From Prorocentrum cordatum (Eukaryota; Sar; Dinophyceae; Prorocentrales; Prorocentraceae), in assembly GCA_963575745.1 (NCBI GenBank), contig CAUYUJ010015283.1:572410-636409 (forward strand): a stretch of DNA of 64,000 nucleotides, given 5' to 3'. The position numbers were made by a program, and so were the translations under genes. The notes under the pieces are model-generated. The model worked only from the letters and a program-made list of their open reading frames with translations, made no database searches and was not told the origin of the DNA. This document shows, piece after piece, positions 32,476 to 43,740 of this stretch (its first letter is position 1; every line of letters begins with the position of its first letter).

Positions 32476-32707
32476 GGTTCTAAATTTCAATGGTTTTGGT
32501 TCCAAACTGTTTGCGATTTTGCTAACATGCTTTCTGTGAGTTCCATGTTCGGAGGTCGATTTTTTCAGCATGCAATCTGGATTCGTATATTTCCATGTTC
32601 GGAACAAGATTTTCGCAGGTTGTAATTACATTCGTGCGCATGATGTTAACCTGATAAATTTCTGTTTCTGTTGTTCGCGCCTATAATTTCAATGCTAACT
32701 TAAACGA

Positions 32708-33590
32708 AATTCTTGACACTTCGCGTATCCCCACCAGCCCATCCATAGTGAAACAGCGCGGGCACTACTGTTGAATTGGGGAGATCTCTGGTAGCGAAGG
32801 GTGCGGGTGCTGCTGCTGGTGCTGTTGCTGCTGCTGCTGGCACTGCTGCTGCTGCTGGTGCTACTGCTGGTGTTGCTGATTCTCGTGCTGCTGGCGCTGC
32901 TGCTGGTGCTGGTGCTGGTGGTGCTGCTGCTGCTGGGCAGGTGTTGCTGGCGCTGCTGCTGGTGTCATTGCCGCTGGTGGTGCTGTGGGTGCTGGTGGTG
33001 CTGCTGCTTCTGGTAGTTTTGCTGCGGGTGCTGCTGGTGTTGCTGGTTCTCGTGATGCTGCTGGCGCTGCTGTGGTGCTGCTGATGGTGCTGGTGTTGCT
33101 GTTGGTGGTGGTGGTGGTGCTGCTGCTGCTGCTGGTGCTGCTGGTGCTGGCTGATGCTGGCGATGGTTATCGTGCTGCTGGTGCTGCTGGTGCTGCTGCT
33201 AATGCATTTGCTGCTAATGGTGGTGATGTTGGTGCTGCTGATAGTGCTAGTGCTGTTGCTGCTGCTGCTGCTAGGTGCTGCTGCTGGTGCTGCTGCTGAC
33301 GGTGGTGGCGGTGTTGCTGGTGCTACCGCTGCTGCCAAGTGCTCTTGCTGGTGGTTGTAGTGATGCTGCTATTGATGCAGGTGCTGACGGTGGTAGTGAA
33401 ATCAGGCAGCGTAACAACCGCCTAGGAAGCGTTTTCTCGGAGGTATTGGGATCTTCGGGCCATGTGGTGCTCGTTTGGAAGGTCTTGGGGGGGATCTTAA
33501 ATTCTTTTTGGTGGCATAGGGGACCTCTTGGAGCAGTGGCCACCATTGTTCAAAAAGAGGGGGGCTTAATTCCACCCACCCACCCCTAGG
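32708..33590 (-). mobile_element. CCACCAGCCC-family element, (GCTGCTGGT)n copy, partial
   Basis: It starts TTCTTGACACTTCGCGTATC followed by CCCACCAGCCCATCC, one terminus of a family also seen at 41936, 42501, 47405, 57498 and 62391. It then carries about 600 bp of GCTGCTGGT repeats (32800-33400) and a GGCAGCGTAACAACCGCCT block with GTTTTCTCGG, which recurs inverted near 41392, 61668 and 63505. The other terminus is not clear. Confidence 0.6.
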
Positions 33591-33599
33591 AGCTTCCAA

Positions 33600-33920
33600 A
33601 AAAGGCGCTCTCGCGCTCTTGGGCGCCATTGGGGCCCTCTTGGGGCCCCTTGGGCCATCTCGGGGTCATCTTGACGCCTCAAGAGCCCATCGGAAGCGAA
33701 AAAGCGAACACACCAAAAAACATTTGTTTTGCTTTGGTGTTGGTGCAAATTTGGCCTCTGTGGGTTTGAACGCGGGGGGTTGGAGGGCACTTGAAACCGT
33801 ATTGGTTCGTGTCGGATGCTATCTCGAGCCACCTTGAAGTATATTTGGCCATATTGGAAGCTCGGGCTCTCTGAGGCCGTCTTGGAGCCATCTCGAGCCA
33901 TCAAGGACGTTCTAACTCCT
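33600..33920 (-). repeat. reversed CCAAGA array with GGAAGCGAAAAAGCGA insert
   Basis: CTTGGGG motifs, then CATCGGAAGCGAAAAAGCGA at 33676, an insert also found inside the elements at 42501, 47405 and (inverted) 56404. It probably belongs to the same composite element. Confidence 0.6.
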
Positions 33921-34133
33921 CGCAGGTAAGCCCGCCCAGACGCAGGGAAGGCAAACCTCGTTGGAAAAGGAAACGGGCTGATTGGATTCACACTTCGATG
34001 TTGTGTGCGCCGATGATAACATAATTGCTCGGGAACCGAATATACCATACGGATTTGAAGATTTTCTGGGCTCGTCGTTTGTGGTGGTGCGGTTGGGGAT
34101 CTCACGAGGCACAGAGCGTGAGAGCGCATCGAC

Positions 34134-36161
34134 TTACATCAAACCGCATGCAAACATATAATGCAGCGGCCATATAACTGTAACAGCCCCGTCGGCGCCT
34201 GATCGCCAAATTCCGTGGGCCAGCAACTCGTTAGACAAGACTAGGGTTGGCTTTTCAGCCCGCTTATATTTAGCATATCGGCCGTCTGCTCTTCTAAACT
34301 CCCACATGGAGATGCACGTCCAGTAAGTGCCGTCAACGCAGAAATGATACCAGATTTGCCCGCACTGTCGGCGCCTGTCGCCACCAAGCAGGACGACATC
34401 CAAATTGCTAAACTTCGCGCCCGATTCGGCAACGAAAGTGCCAGATATCTCGATATTGGCTGCGCGCGGAAACATTTCCCCCACTGGCATGCGCAACGCC
34501 TTCGGCAACGCACTCCAGTTGCCGCTTACGTGCGTCGAGAATTGTTTAAGGTCTGCAAACTGTTGGCAGCACAGCTCCTCCATGAGACCCCTGGTGTAGT
34601 ATATGCCTCTCGACTGGCGGTTCATTGCGAACTTTTTCGGGTCCTTATGCCTTCGCTCGGTGACGAACGCGTCGAAAAGGCAACCGAAATCTCGGTACTG
34701 CGGACCGAGATGAGCAGCCTGGTGGTGCTTGAATTGCCAGGGCCCTCGCCCGTGCACGTCGCGAAACTTATGCAAGTGCTTCATGATGCAATCATGCAGC
34801 TGGACCGCGGACACCTGTTTGCGCGATGCGCATTGCAGCATCTCTATGCTCTCACAACAGAGCGAAACTGATTCCGCTGCACCGTGGAGGGCGGCAAGGC
34901 TCTCCTCCTTTGCAACCACGTTGGAGAAGTACCTCTGTACGACTGGTGTCGCTGACAGCTGCTCGCTCGCAGTGGCGGCCAGCTTGTTGGTCTCGAAGAT
35001 TTCAGCCGTTCTCTTGTACTCCCGAGGCCACGTCCACTGCTGCATGTACGCGTGCAGGTCTGTGTATTCCACCAGGCCCTTTTTGTTCCTCCCCGCAGCC
35101 GCCTTGGCCTTGTGCATAAATTCATCGAGATCGTACTCGAAAAGCCCAGTGATGAAATATATGTGCGGCCAATCGTACATGGTGGTGCTGATTGGCTTCA
35201 TGGCGGCATCAGCAGTGAGGTAGTGGGGCCCGTAGTGGAACCCTTTCCTGGTCTCCAACTCTGCGTAAGCAGTCTTACCCAAAACAGTTTTTGCAACCAT
35301 CAGTTCTCCCAGCAAGTTTCGCACAGAAGCGTCCGAGTGCGGCTCCCAAAGGTGGCACTCCAAATTGTCCAACGGGAGGTGCCCGAATCTACCGTCCTTG
35401 GCGATGTTTCGGCACAAAGGGCATGGCACGATGCCTCGGTGGCCCATGCTACCGAGGACTTCCTTGATAGCTTTGAAGTCAGCCAATGTCCCGTAATGAC
35501 GCGCAAAGAGCCTGGTGAAATCATTGGTATCGTTTTCGCTCTCGCGCAAATCCAAGCAAATGCCTGTCTTCGTCAGGTGATGAGACTCGTCATTGAAAAA
35601 CATGTGTTTCAGTACATGCTTGACTAACTGCGACATGCCGCTGTCCATGGTCTCGACAATGAGCGACGGAGTACATGTAACAATGAACCACATTTCCTCC
35701 CGATGAACAAGATTTTCAAACTCAGCGAACGTCCAGTAGAAGCTCTGCACTTTGCGTGGGTCCTTCTTGGATGCAAGTGGGTTCGTGGGGCTGACCTCGT
35801 CGAAGTATATGATGAGCCTCCACGGCGTACTCGGGGAGCTGGGGAACTTCGCCAACTTTGCCTTCATAATTTGCCTGAACGGAGCGCACTCCCGAACGGT
35901 ACGATCCAAGAGGGCAAACGGGTGATTGACAAATGCAATTCCAACAGTCCCGTCCTCTAGAGTGAGCTCCATCGGCTGCACCACAGGGCCGTATGGCGTT
36001 GGCTCACTAGTGAAAGCATGGCGGGCTCGGAGCTGCGAGCGCGAGCTGCTCGCGCTGGGGAGCCCGTCCGCCCTCACCCTTTTCAGAATCGCCTCAAGCC
36101 CCCGCTGCGAAACGTAAGAATCGCGATGCAGCTCATTAAGGTCAGCGCCCGCGCGCTTCAT
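34134..36161 (-). CDS. CACTA/Plavaka-like transposase-family protein
   Basis: A 675-residue uninterrupted frame, counted from the first ATG at 36161 (a GTG lies five codons upstream). It belongs to a family I know from dinoflagellate genomes as a large expansion of hypothetical or transposase-like proteins. Visible signatures: LIIYFDEVSPTNPL with Asp about 121, CPLC (Cys about 247 and 250, zinc-binding-like), YDWPHIYFITGLF with Asp about 330 in the place of the DxxH motif of CMC transposases, and VTERRHKDPKKFA with Glu about 502. These would form a DDE triad for DNA strand transfer; that assignment is inferred by motif, not by alignment. The C-terminal third (about 550-675) has a WYHFCVDG...WEFRRADGRYAKY segment. 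There are no internal stops, so it is intact or recently so. Two further minus-strand genes lie upstream, and a TIR element (36331-37377) sits 170 bp before the start. Confidence 0.75.
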   Translation of the reverse strand: MKRAGADLNELHRDSYVSQRGLEAILKRVRADGLPSASSSRSQLRARHAFTSEPTPYGPVVQPMELTLEDGTVGIAFVNHPFALLDRTVRECAPFRQIMKAKLAKFPSSPSTPWRLIIYFDEVSPTNPLASKKDPRKVQSFYWTFAEFENLVHREEMWFIVTCTPSLIVETMDSGMSQLVKHVLKHMFFNDESHHLTKTGICLDLRESENDTNDFTRLFARHYGTLADFKAIKEVLGSMGHRGIVPCPLCRNIAKDGRFGHLPLDNLECHLWEPHSDASVRNLLGELMVAKTVLGKTAYAELETRKGFHYGPHYLTADAAMKPISTTMYDWPHIYFITGLFEYDLDEFMHKAKAAAGRNKKGLVEYTDLHAYMQQWTWPREYKRTAEIFETNKLAATASEQLSATPVVQRYFSNVVAKEESLAALHGAAESVSLCCESIEMLQCASRKQVSAVQLHDCIMKHLHKFRDVHGRGPWQFKHHQAAHLGPQYRDFGCLFDAFVTERRHKDPKKFAMNRQSRGIYYTRGLMEELCCQQFADLKQFSTHVSGNWSALPKALRMPVGEMFPRAANIEISGTFVAESGAKFSNLDVVLLGGDRRRQCGQIWYHFCVDGTYWTCISMWEFRRADGRYAKYKRAEKPTLVLSNELLAHGIWRSGADGAVTVIWPLHYMFACGLM

Positions 36162-36330
36162 GAGCCAGGGGTGCACGCGCGCAAGGGCGCGCTGGTCGCT
36201 CGGGCCAGGGCGAGGACGGTGGCGCGTGCGCCTCTTGATCGGCGCGCGGTGCGTGGGGCGATCGCTTCATACGACACGCGTGCATACATGCGCGGAACTG
36301 AATTTGGTTATATAATGGCCTTCGGCCCAT

Positions 36331-37377
36331 TCCGCCACCGTGCCTGGATTCGTGGACATTGGATGGCGTTGGAGGCGCTTGGGCCGTCGCGGGGCGGTGG
36401 TGGACCGAAAGCTCGACAATCTCACATTCTGGACCGAGGGAGGCATGTCGGCAGTATGCCTCAAGTGGCATCGAATAAATACAACTTGAGGCATGTCCGT
36501 TGTATGCCTCAAGTAGTTCCGATCGGGTACCATCTGAGGCGCGTCGTCAGTATGCCTAACGTGTATGTCGGCAATATGCCTCAAGTGGTACCGAATGTGT
36601 GTCTGGGTCTCGTGTTAAGCCTTTCGGAGGTTTCTGGGAGGCAGTTTTGAAGCCTCTTGGGGGGCGTTTTGGGGCATCTGCAAGGTCGTTTGGGGGCCTT
36701 GGGGGCTGCTTGGGGCGTCTTGGGGGCCTTGGGGCACCCTGGGGCCCCTGGGGGCGACTTGAATGTTTGAATTGTTCGTCGCCCTCTTGGGCCCCTCTTG
36801 GTGCCGTCTTGGAGCCCTAGGGCTCCAAGAGCTCTTGGGTTGTATTTGGAACCATAATGGGCAATCTTGGGGCCGTATTGGGCCGTCGTCGGGCCGTCTT
36901 GGGGGCCCCTTGGGGCCTCTTGGGGCTTGGGCCGTCTCAGAGCGTCGGGAAGCCGAAAAGGCGAGAAAGCAAAAAAACACAACATCGAAAACCACAAGGG
37001 GCAATCAACAAGTTTAGCCACTCGGGGCCCTCTTGGGAAGCCTCTTGGAGGCGGGCCGTCTGCGGGCGGCCTCTGGGCCCGTCTTGGGGCCATTTTGGGC
37101 GTCGTGGAGCGCTCGTTTGGCGTCTCGGGGCCTGGGCCGTCTTCGGGGCCTCTTTGGTGCCTTCTTGGCCCGTCTCGGGGCCCGCTTGAGCTCGAAACAA
37201 TCGCGCGGGAAATTGCAAGAAGCCCCAGGTGAACCGCGGGAAGGCCCGAGAGAATTGGAAATTGAGGCTCTGGTCCCCTTTATAATGATTCCTCACAGGA
37301 CTGAGGACTGAGGCTCGGAGGATTTGACAAGGGGCATGAGGGCACTCCCACTCCGCGCCTCGCGGCACGGTGGCGGA
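36331..37377. mobile_element. TIR element with TCCGCCACCGTGCC ends, copy 1
   Basis: TCCGCCACCGTGCC at 36331-36344 is exactly repeated in inverse at 37364-37377. The left part has repeated (T)TGAGGCAT/ATGCCTCAAGT words that can pair with one another (36440-36590). The middle is a reversed CCAAGA array (36620-37190). The right part contains GAAGCCCCAGGTGAACCGCG and GGCCCGAGAGAATTGGAAAT. Both ends recur at 55653-57807. No transposase frame. Confidence 0.8.
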
Positions 37378-37509
37378 TTTAGACGCGGTTAAACGCACGC
37401 GTGCGAATGATGGAACACATTTTCTGGGATCTCCCCTCCCAGCAGTAAAACGGGCTGTACTGCAACAACGGCAGTAAATCTGTGGGCTAAGACATGCCTC
37501 TAGCTGCGC

Positions 37510-37896
37510 TCATTCCGACATCGACCCCAGCTGCTCGCTGTCCCCGTCCCAGCTCGAGTCCGACCCTTCATCCAACGCCGTCAGCGGCTTGGGCAGCCTC
37601 GCGGGCTCAATGCCTTGCGACAGCCTCAAGTCCGTCTGAGTGCCGACCTCGCGCGTCTCTGGCTTGGGAATGATTGACCCGACCAACTTATTCACAACCT
37701 TCTGGCACTCCACCGTCGGCAGGCCGTTGGCCCTGACGCGCGACAGCGACTGAAGGAAGAAGGTCGACTGTTGCGTGAGCATCTTCTTGAGGAAGTACAC
37801 CTTCTGGGTTCCGAGCTGCCTCTCTGCCGTCGACCTCTCCTTCCTGACGGTGGTCAGCTGCTTCTGCAGCATTTTCTCCATCTCCGAGCGCACCAT
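37510..37896 (-). CDS. small coiled-coil protein of unknown function
   Basis: A 128-residue frame from ATG 37896 to a stop at 37510. Residues about 1-55 are charged and heptad-like (RSEMEKMLQKQ...KERSTAERQL), suggesting a coiled coil. A short segment VECQKVVNKLVGSIIPKPE follows, then an acidic tail (SDSSWDGDSEQLGSMSE). It lies between the transposase-like gene and the 511-residue gene, all on the minus strand, with about 0.9 kb on the right and 1.3 kb on the left, so it may be part of one same-direction cluster. Whether the three belong to one mobile element is unknown. I do not recognise the family. A short frame in GC-rich DNA could be chance, but low-complexity is limited here, and charged, hydrophobic and aromatic residues alternate as in real proteins. 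Confidence 0.55.
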   Translation of the reverse strand: MVRSEMEKMLQKQLTTVRKERSTAERQLGTQKVYFLKKMLTQQSTFFLQSLSRVRANGLPTVECQKVVNKLVGSIIPKPETREVGTQTDLRLSQGIEPARLPKPLTALDEGSDSSWDGDSEQLGSMSE

Positions 37897-37929
37897 CTCA
37901 AACAGTCCGCAACCACGCGCGCAGCAGCT

Positions 37930-38256
37930 TAAACGCTAAGCGAGCGCAGAGCCAAACTGCGATGCATCATGGGATCGGGATGGGCGTGGGCTGGGGCAGG
38001 GGCGCGCGAGAATCGCGCAACCCACAGTCTGCCACGCGACACGATCAACGGATTTCCATCGGCGAAGAGCTCAATAATAACACAATATGTCATCCTACAA
38101 TTGCCGCTCTCATCTTACGGTGGTAGCGCGGCGTGCGGGGGATGGCGATGCGACGACGCTGGTGGGCTGAAAGGGCGGGCGGGTGGATGGATGGATAATC
38201 AGAGGGCTGGGGAGACAATCGGATGCAGGTGAGAAGGGGTAGGCGGGAGGTGTGAC

Positions 38257-38300
<44 letters not shown>

Positions 38301-38375
38301 GAGAGATATATAGAGGGGAATGAGATCACGATAACGAGGGAGAATGAAATGGAGCGAAAGGGAGAACGTGCGAGC

Positions 38376-38416
<41 letters not shown>

Positions 38417-38815
38417 CTATATATAGAGAGAGTGGGATGGGATGTGTTCGAGGAGAAAGGGCTCTTTGTATAGAGAGGGCCTATATGTAAGGATATTGGG
38501 CAGAGAGATGGGATATATATATATATATATATATAAATATATGCGTGGGACATATAGAGGGGGAGTGGTGGCGGAAAAGGATAGCATAGAAAGTGAACGC
38601 TATGGCAAGATTGGGAATGATGGCGGGTGAACGTAATGCGAGATAAAGCGAGATAGAGAGCGAGAGAAAGAGCGGGGGAAAGAGAAATAATAAGGTTGGC
38701 AATGTTTCATCGCAAAAAGATACGGCATGCGCGGCTGCACGCGTGCACTCGCCGCGTGCACGAATGCAATCGTTGCCTAGTATTTAGCGCTGCGAGCTCC
38801 TGCAACGGCGCACAC
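37930..38815 (+). repeat. (GA)n-rich region
   Basis: GA tracts at 38260-38310 and 38375-38430, a TA tract at 38513-38537, and purine-rich DNA up to about 38690. No gene. Confidence 0.85.
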
Positions 38816-38819
38816 GCCC

Positions 38820-40355
38820 CTACAAGCCACAGTTGACCCAGAAAGATGAGCCAATGCCGTACGCGACCTTCTGGGCGAGCTTCACATCGTCCGAGCTCAA
38901 TTTTTTATCCCTGGCCTGCTTCCCACCCTCCGTGCATAGCTTGGAGGTGCATGCGCCCTTGGACGGGTATTTTGCTGCGACACTCTTGGAGAGAAACTCC
39001 TTCAGATTGAGCTTGAAGCCCTTTGGCAAATCACTCTCTGTGACGCCGCCCTTCTTGGCCTCTTTCGCCTTCTTCATCGGTGGCGGATCGGCGTCGCCCG
39101 ACGAAGGGGCGGCCGACGCGGGGCGCTTTGCAGCGGAGGCCGAAGCTGCGGGGCGCGGCATGCGGCCAGCCGCTTTGCCCTTGCCTGTCGCCTTCGCGCG
39201 CAAGCGCTCCGCAGCAGATTCCTCGCTCGCATCGCTGTCGTCGGCGCAGGCGCCAGCCTTCTCGTCGACAGCTGGGGGAGCCATGGGGAATGTTCCAGCG
39301 CTGTCGTCGGCGCGGACGCCAGCCTTGGGCTCGGCCGCTTCGGCGGGCTCGGCGGCGGAGCGGCTGCCCTTCGGCTCGGGCAGGTGCGAGGCCGACGACG
39401 CGCCCGCGTCGGCGGAAGAACGGAGGCACTGCAGCATGTTATACGGGTCCATGCCTGCACTCGTGCTAGGGAGACCCTTCATCATGCCCTGCAGGAGCAT
39501 CTGGGCGCCGATCTGCCTGCAGGCTTCCGCCATGAACTGATTGGGGTCGGTTGCGGATGGAGCGCACAGGTTCAGCATGGGCGGGCTCTTCTTATTGAGG
39601 GCCAGCTGCGACTCCGCTTCTTCAGCTCCCGTATGCGCGCGCTTATAGGCGGTCGAGCTCTGTCGGACTGTTCCGAACGTCAGCTCGCGGTACTCCTTCA
39701 TCGACGGCGGGTCCGTCTCGTATGCATGCTTGTAGGTTTCACTCGGGAGATCCTTGGGCGAAAGCGGAAACTCTGTCATAAACTCAAATGGGTACTTGAC
39801 AGTGCCCAGCGGCGCAAGCGCCTCCTTGATGTTATTCAAATGGGCGAACCAATCTTTCCCCTTCTCCAGCGGCAGCCCGTTGGCCACATAGATGCACTCC
39901 AAGATGTGCCCTTTCGTCTTCTCACTCGGCAGGAGGAGCCCGATGAAGAAGCACCTCTTTTTCACAACTGCGAACTTAGCAGACCAAGGCGTCATGCTGT
40001 CCGCGAGGGTCGTGTACTCGATATCAGTCAAGTACATGTTGAATGATGAGCACTTTTGGTTCGGCCGCCTTGCGTTAGGGTTCCCATCCTCGAGCTTGTT
40101 CTTCATCTCGTTCACCAGCGTAGCCAACTTAGCCGTTGTCTCCTTGTCCCACCCGACGCCGTGGACGGCCTTAGTCAACTCCGTTGCGGATCGTAAGTCG
40201 CACTCAATGAGCGACCTGATCTTTGCGCTGATGCACGTTGCCTGCGCGCGCATCAACTCAGACATGGCATCCGAGTCGAGGTTGCACTGCTTCTGCTCCT
40301 CAAAGAACTTGGGGAGGTTGGCCAGCTCCGCGATGAGCTTGGTAGGAGTGGACAT
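38820..40355 (-). CDS. 511-residue protein of unknown function with basic low-complexity linker
   Basis: From ATG 40355 (MSTPTKLIAELANLPKF) the frame is open to 38820. Residues about 1-90 look helical and charged. The middle (about 90-270) is a mixed, globular-looking domain containing RPNQKCSSFNMYLTDIEY, RCFFIGLLLPSEKTKGHI and KGKDWFAHLNNIKEAL. About 305-430 is Ala/Ser/Glu-rich linker. PPMKKAKEAKK near 435 resembles a nuclear localisation signal. The last 65 residues (FKLNLKEFLSK...CTEGGKQARDKKLSSDDVKLAQ) look folded again. No known catalytic motif was seen. It is on the same strand as and upstream of the coiled-coil and transposase-like genes. A role as an accessory protein of a large transposon is possible but unproven. 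The frame is confident as coding because of its length and its varied, non-repetitive composition. Confidence 0.75.
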   Translation of the reverse strand: MSTPTKLIAELANLPKFFEEQKQCNLDSDAMSELMRAQATCISAKIRSLIECDLRSATELTKAVHGVGWDKETTAKLATLVNEMKNKLEDGNPNARRPNQKCSSFNMYLTDIEYTTLADSMTPWSAKFAVVKKRCFFIGLLLPSEKTKGHILECIYVANGLPLEKGKDWFAHLNNIKEALAPLGTVKYPFEFMTEFPLSPKDLPSETYKHAYETDPPSMKEYRELTFGTVRQSSTAYKRAHTGAEEAESQLALNKKSPPMLNLCAPSATDPNQFMAEACRQIGAQMLLQGMMKGLPSTSAGMDPYNMLQCLRSSADAGASSASHLPEPKGSRSAAEPAEAAEPKAGVRADDSAGTFPMAPPAVDEKAGACADDSDASEESAAERLRAKATGKGKAAGRMPRPAASASAAKRPASAAPSSGDADPPPMKKAKEAKKGGVTESDLPKGFKLNLKEFLSKSVAAKYPSKGACTSKLCTEGGKQARDKKLSSDDVKLAQKVAYGIGSSFWVNCGL

Positions 40356-41400
40356 TCTCAAATCCTACTCTGCACCTAGCATACAGCGTGAATGACTCGA
40401 TTGCTTGAGGGAAATATGTCATGGAAGCGCGCGCGCTCGAGATCAGTGCCCATAACTAGAATGGCATGTCATGACAAGCACATATGTTATTCACATGCAG
40501 GCGCACGCGCCAGCGCCCACAAATGTCGCGCGCGCGCGCGAGTTAACAATCGATAAGTCACGTTTGCCCTGCTAGGCGTCAGATCATCCCGCGAGCCCTT
40601 TGGGCTGCGGTGGTTTAGCGTAATTTTCCTTCTCTCCGCCACAGCTTCCTCCTTCACTTGCTCGGGGAAGGGTGGGGGAGGTGCGCGGTGTGCGCGCGTG
40701 TGTGTGTCCCTATACAACGCCCCTTGGGTCTGGGGCGGGGGGGGAGGGAAGGGGTGTGTGTAGGTGTGTCTCGCGCGTGAAGCACGGTGCGCCCCTCGGG
40801 GAAAAGTGTGTAGATGTGCGTGTCTGCGTTGTGGTGTGCGTGTGCGTTGTGCGTGCGCGGGTGGGCGGGTGGGCGGGGGGATGGCGGGCGGGGGCGGGGG
40901 GTGGGAAGGGGGGGGAGGAGGTAGGTGGGTGGGAGGGAAGGGGGCAGATTGTCAATTTTCGGCCCAAGGTTGCGGTGGCCTCAGAGAGCTTAATTGGAAT
41001 TCGCATCCAAGATTCTAGATTGTCCAAGCTACGGCCCCAAGATGATTCCAAGTGGCATTCGAGCCATCGGAAAAGCAATTCCAACATCTAAATAACACAT
41101 GTCTGTCATTGCATTCTGGCCGTATCGCTTTCCATTGGCTCTTGATACCTCACGATTTCCACAATGGAACCCCAAACAGCCAGAGCGCCAGCACTCCAAG
41201 GACGGCCCGTGAGTGCCTCAGGGCGCCCTTTCTGAGCCTCTGAGGGATCCGAATGGCCCTTTTCTTTTTGAACAGCATAGGCAAGACGGCCCCAAGATGT
41301 CTACGAGGGCCCCAAGATCTACCAAAAGAGACCCGCAATAGTGCCCCAAGAGGGCAACCTCTCCAAAAGTCCGATCGAGAACGCGCTCCCGAGGCGGTCG
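40356..41400. repeat. GT-rich and CCAAGA-array intergenic DNA
   Basis: 40660-40950 is G/T-rich (GTGTGTG, GGGCGGGG). 41170-41360 carries a short plus-oriented CCAAGA array with an AACAGCATAGGC insert. No gene is supported. Confidence 0.6.
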
Positions 41401-41936
41401 TTAACCTAATTTGCTCCCACCATCACTGCCCGCACCAGCATCAGCAGCGCCAGCAGCAGCAGCAGCACCGCAACCACCAGCCACAGCACTAGCAGCGGCG
41501 GCAGCACCAGCAGCACCGCCGCCGTCACCAGCAGCACCATCAGCGACACCATCAGCAGCACCAGCAGTAGCACCAGTAGCAGCAGCACCCGCAACACCAG
41601 CAGCAGGACCATCAGAACGAGAAGCCGCGCCATCAGCAGCAGCACCAACAACAGCACAATCACCATCAACAGTAGCACCAGCGGCAACTCCAGCAGCACA
41701 GCAGCATCAGCAGCAGCACCACCACCAGCAGCACCAGCAGCAGCACCAGCAGCAAGATAACCAACATCAGCACCAGCACCAGCAGCACGCGCATCACCAG
41801 CAACAGCAGCGGCAGCATGACCAGTCACACGCTCGCGCTGTCTATGTGCGTCCCGTCATTCCTTCTCCCGACAGAGGGGACATCGTTTCTGGATGGGCAG
41901 GTGGGGATACGCAAAGCGTCAAGAATTTTATAAGTG
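41400..41936 (+). mobile_element. CCACCAGCCC-family element, (CAGCAGCAC)n copy, partial
   Basis: CCCGAGGCGGTCGTTAACC at 41391, then about 400 bp of CAGCAC repeats, then the terminus TCTGGATGGGCAGGTGGGGA followed by TACGCAAAGCGTCAAGAATT (ending at 41932). It is the plus-oriented counterpart of 32708. Confidence 0.6.
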
Positions 41937-42500
41937 CTTGCTGCACTGGGGGGTGAGGGCTTGGTGTTGTCACCATCGTTTCTCTCCCGCATCCTCCTTG
42001 TAATCCTTGTCCACCCGCCCTCCCCTTTTTCACATTCCCCGATCCATGGCCTCAGGGCAGCTTCCCTCTCTGCGAGCGTTCCAGCATCTCGAACTCACTG
42101 AGGGTCGGCCGACGCACCTGGTGCGATGTTACAATCCTGTATGGAGCCCTCAGCAGCACCCCGCGTCATCTCGCCTCATTCGCCTATACTGTGATGAGAA
42201 GACGTTTTAGTATGTAAGCCGTATGATGGATACTCGTGGGCTCTGATTGGAACATAGACTTACAAGCCACCGCCCCCGTCTCCCCCCTCTCCCCCTCCCC
42301 CCTCCCCTCCCTCCTCCCCCCTCTTCCCCTCTGGATGATGGGAGGTGGAGGCGGAAGAGAAAACTCGTGAGGCAGTGTTCCATGCACGCAGAAATGCCCC
42401 GAGCCAGGCTGCACGCACAAATGCCCCCAGCTTGGCTGCACACACAAATTCCCCCAACCAGGCTGCACACACAAATGCCCCCAGCATGGCCGCACGCACA
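41937..42500. other. no gene; short tandem repeat at 42390-42500
   Basis: CCCCCAGC(T/A)TGGC(T/C)GCACACACAAA-like units of about 26 bp repeat four to five times between 42395 and 42500. The rest is C-rich and featureless. Confidence 0.6.
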
Positions 42501-43452
42501 ATTCTAGACGCTTCGCGTATCTCCACCAGCCCATCCAGAAACAACGCCCAGGCGAGTTGAGGTGATCAGGGAAGTGCAGGAGCAAGGAGGGGGACAGCCG
42601 AACCGTGCGAAGGAGGAAGGAGGAGACGGAGGATGCTGGATGGATGGATGAGGGAGTGGGGAGAAGGAAGATGAATAGGAGGAGGGGGAGGAGGAGGAGG
42701 AGGAGGACGGAGGACGGAGGACGGAGGACGGAGGAGCAGGAGAAGGAGGAGGAGGAGGAGGAGGAGGAGGGCGAGCAAAATGGCCAAAGGTATTTTGGAT
42801 GCATCTCGGAGCCTCTTGGGATATCACTTGGGCGCTTCTTGGAGGCCTCTTGGGAGCATCTTGAGAGCCGCTTGGGGCCATCTTGGGGCCATCTTGGCGC
42901 CTCTGGGGGCCTCCTAGGAGCGCCTCTTGGGGCAATCTTGAAGGAGATCGATCAAGCCTTGCCCCTCTAGAGCCCCCAGAATCGCCTCTTGGACCCCTCT
43001 TGGGGCGCTCTTGGAGCGCTCTTGGGCGCTCTTGGGGCCGTCTTGGGGCTCTCGTGGGCTCATCTTGGGGCCCTTTTTGGGCTCTTTTGGGGCTATATTG
43101 AAGCCTCGGATAGCAATCGGAAGCGAAAAAGCGAGAAGCAGAAAATAATGTGTTTCCTTAAGTGTTTGAACGATTTTGGCATATTGGGGGGTGGCTCCTT
43201 GGGGAGCTATCTGGTCTCTTGGGGTTATCTTGGAGCGGTCTTGGGACCTCTTGAGCCATATTGAGGCATCTTCGGCTATCTTGGGCCACCTTGGAGCTCA
43301 TCTTGGGCTCTCCGAGGCGCTATGGAGCCGTCTTGGGCGAAAAAGTACCCTAGGGCGTAGGGGGGAGGGGTAAACCCCTCCCCGAAGGGGAAGAAGGAGG
43401 TTGGAAGAGGAAACTCCCTAAACCACCTACGCCCAGAGGGCTGGTGGGAATG
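42501..43452 (-). mobile_element. CCACCAGCCC-family element with both ends, (GGA)n copy
   Basis: The left end is ATTCTAGACGCTTCGCGTAT followed by CTCCACCAGCCC. The right end is CCACCTACGCCCAGAGGGCTG followed by GTGGGAATGG, whose reverse reads ATTCCCACCAGCCC. Inside, in order: a GGA tract (42600-42770), a reversed CCAAGA array, ATCTTGAAGGAGATCGATCA, another array with GGAAGCGAAAAAGCGAGAAG, and GAGGGGTAAACCCCTCCCCG. The same order occurs at 47405-48494. Confidence 0.75.
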
Positions 43453-43484
43453 GCCCCACCCACCCACGCCACCACCTCACCCAT

Positions 43485-43670
43485 ACCCCCCTCGCTCCTC
43501 TCCCCCCCCCACCCCCCCCCCCCCCCCCCCCCCCCCCGCAAACACACCACACACACACACGCACGCACACACACACACACACAACACACACCACACACAA
43601 CACACACACACGACACACACACACAACACACACACACACACACACACACACCACACACACACACACACAC

Positions 43671-43740
<70 letters not shown>

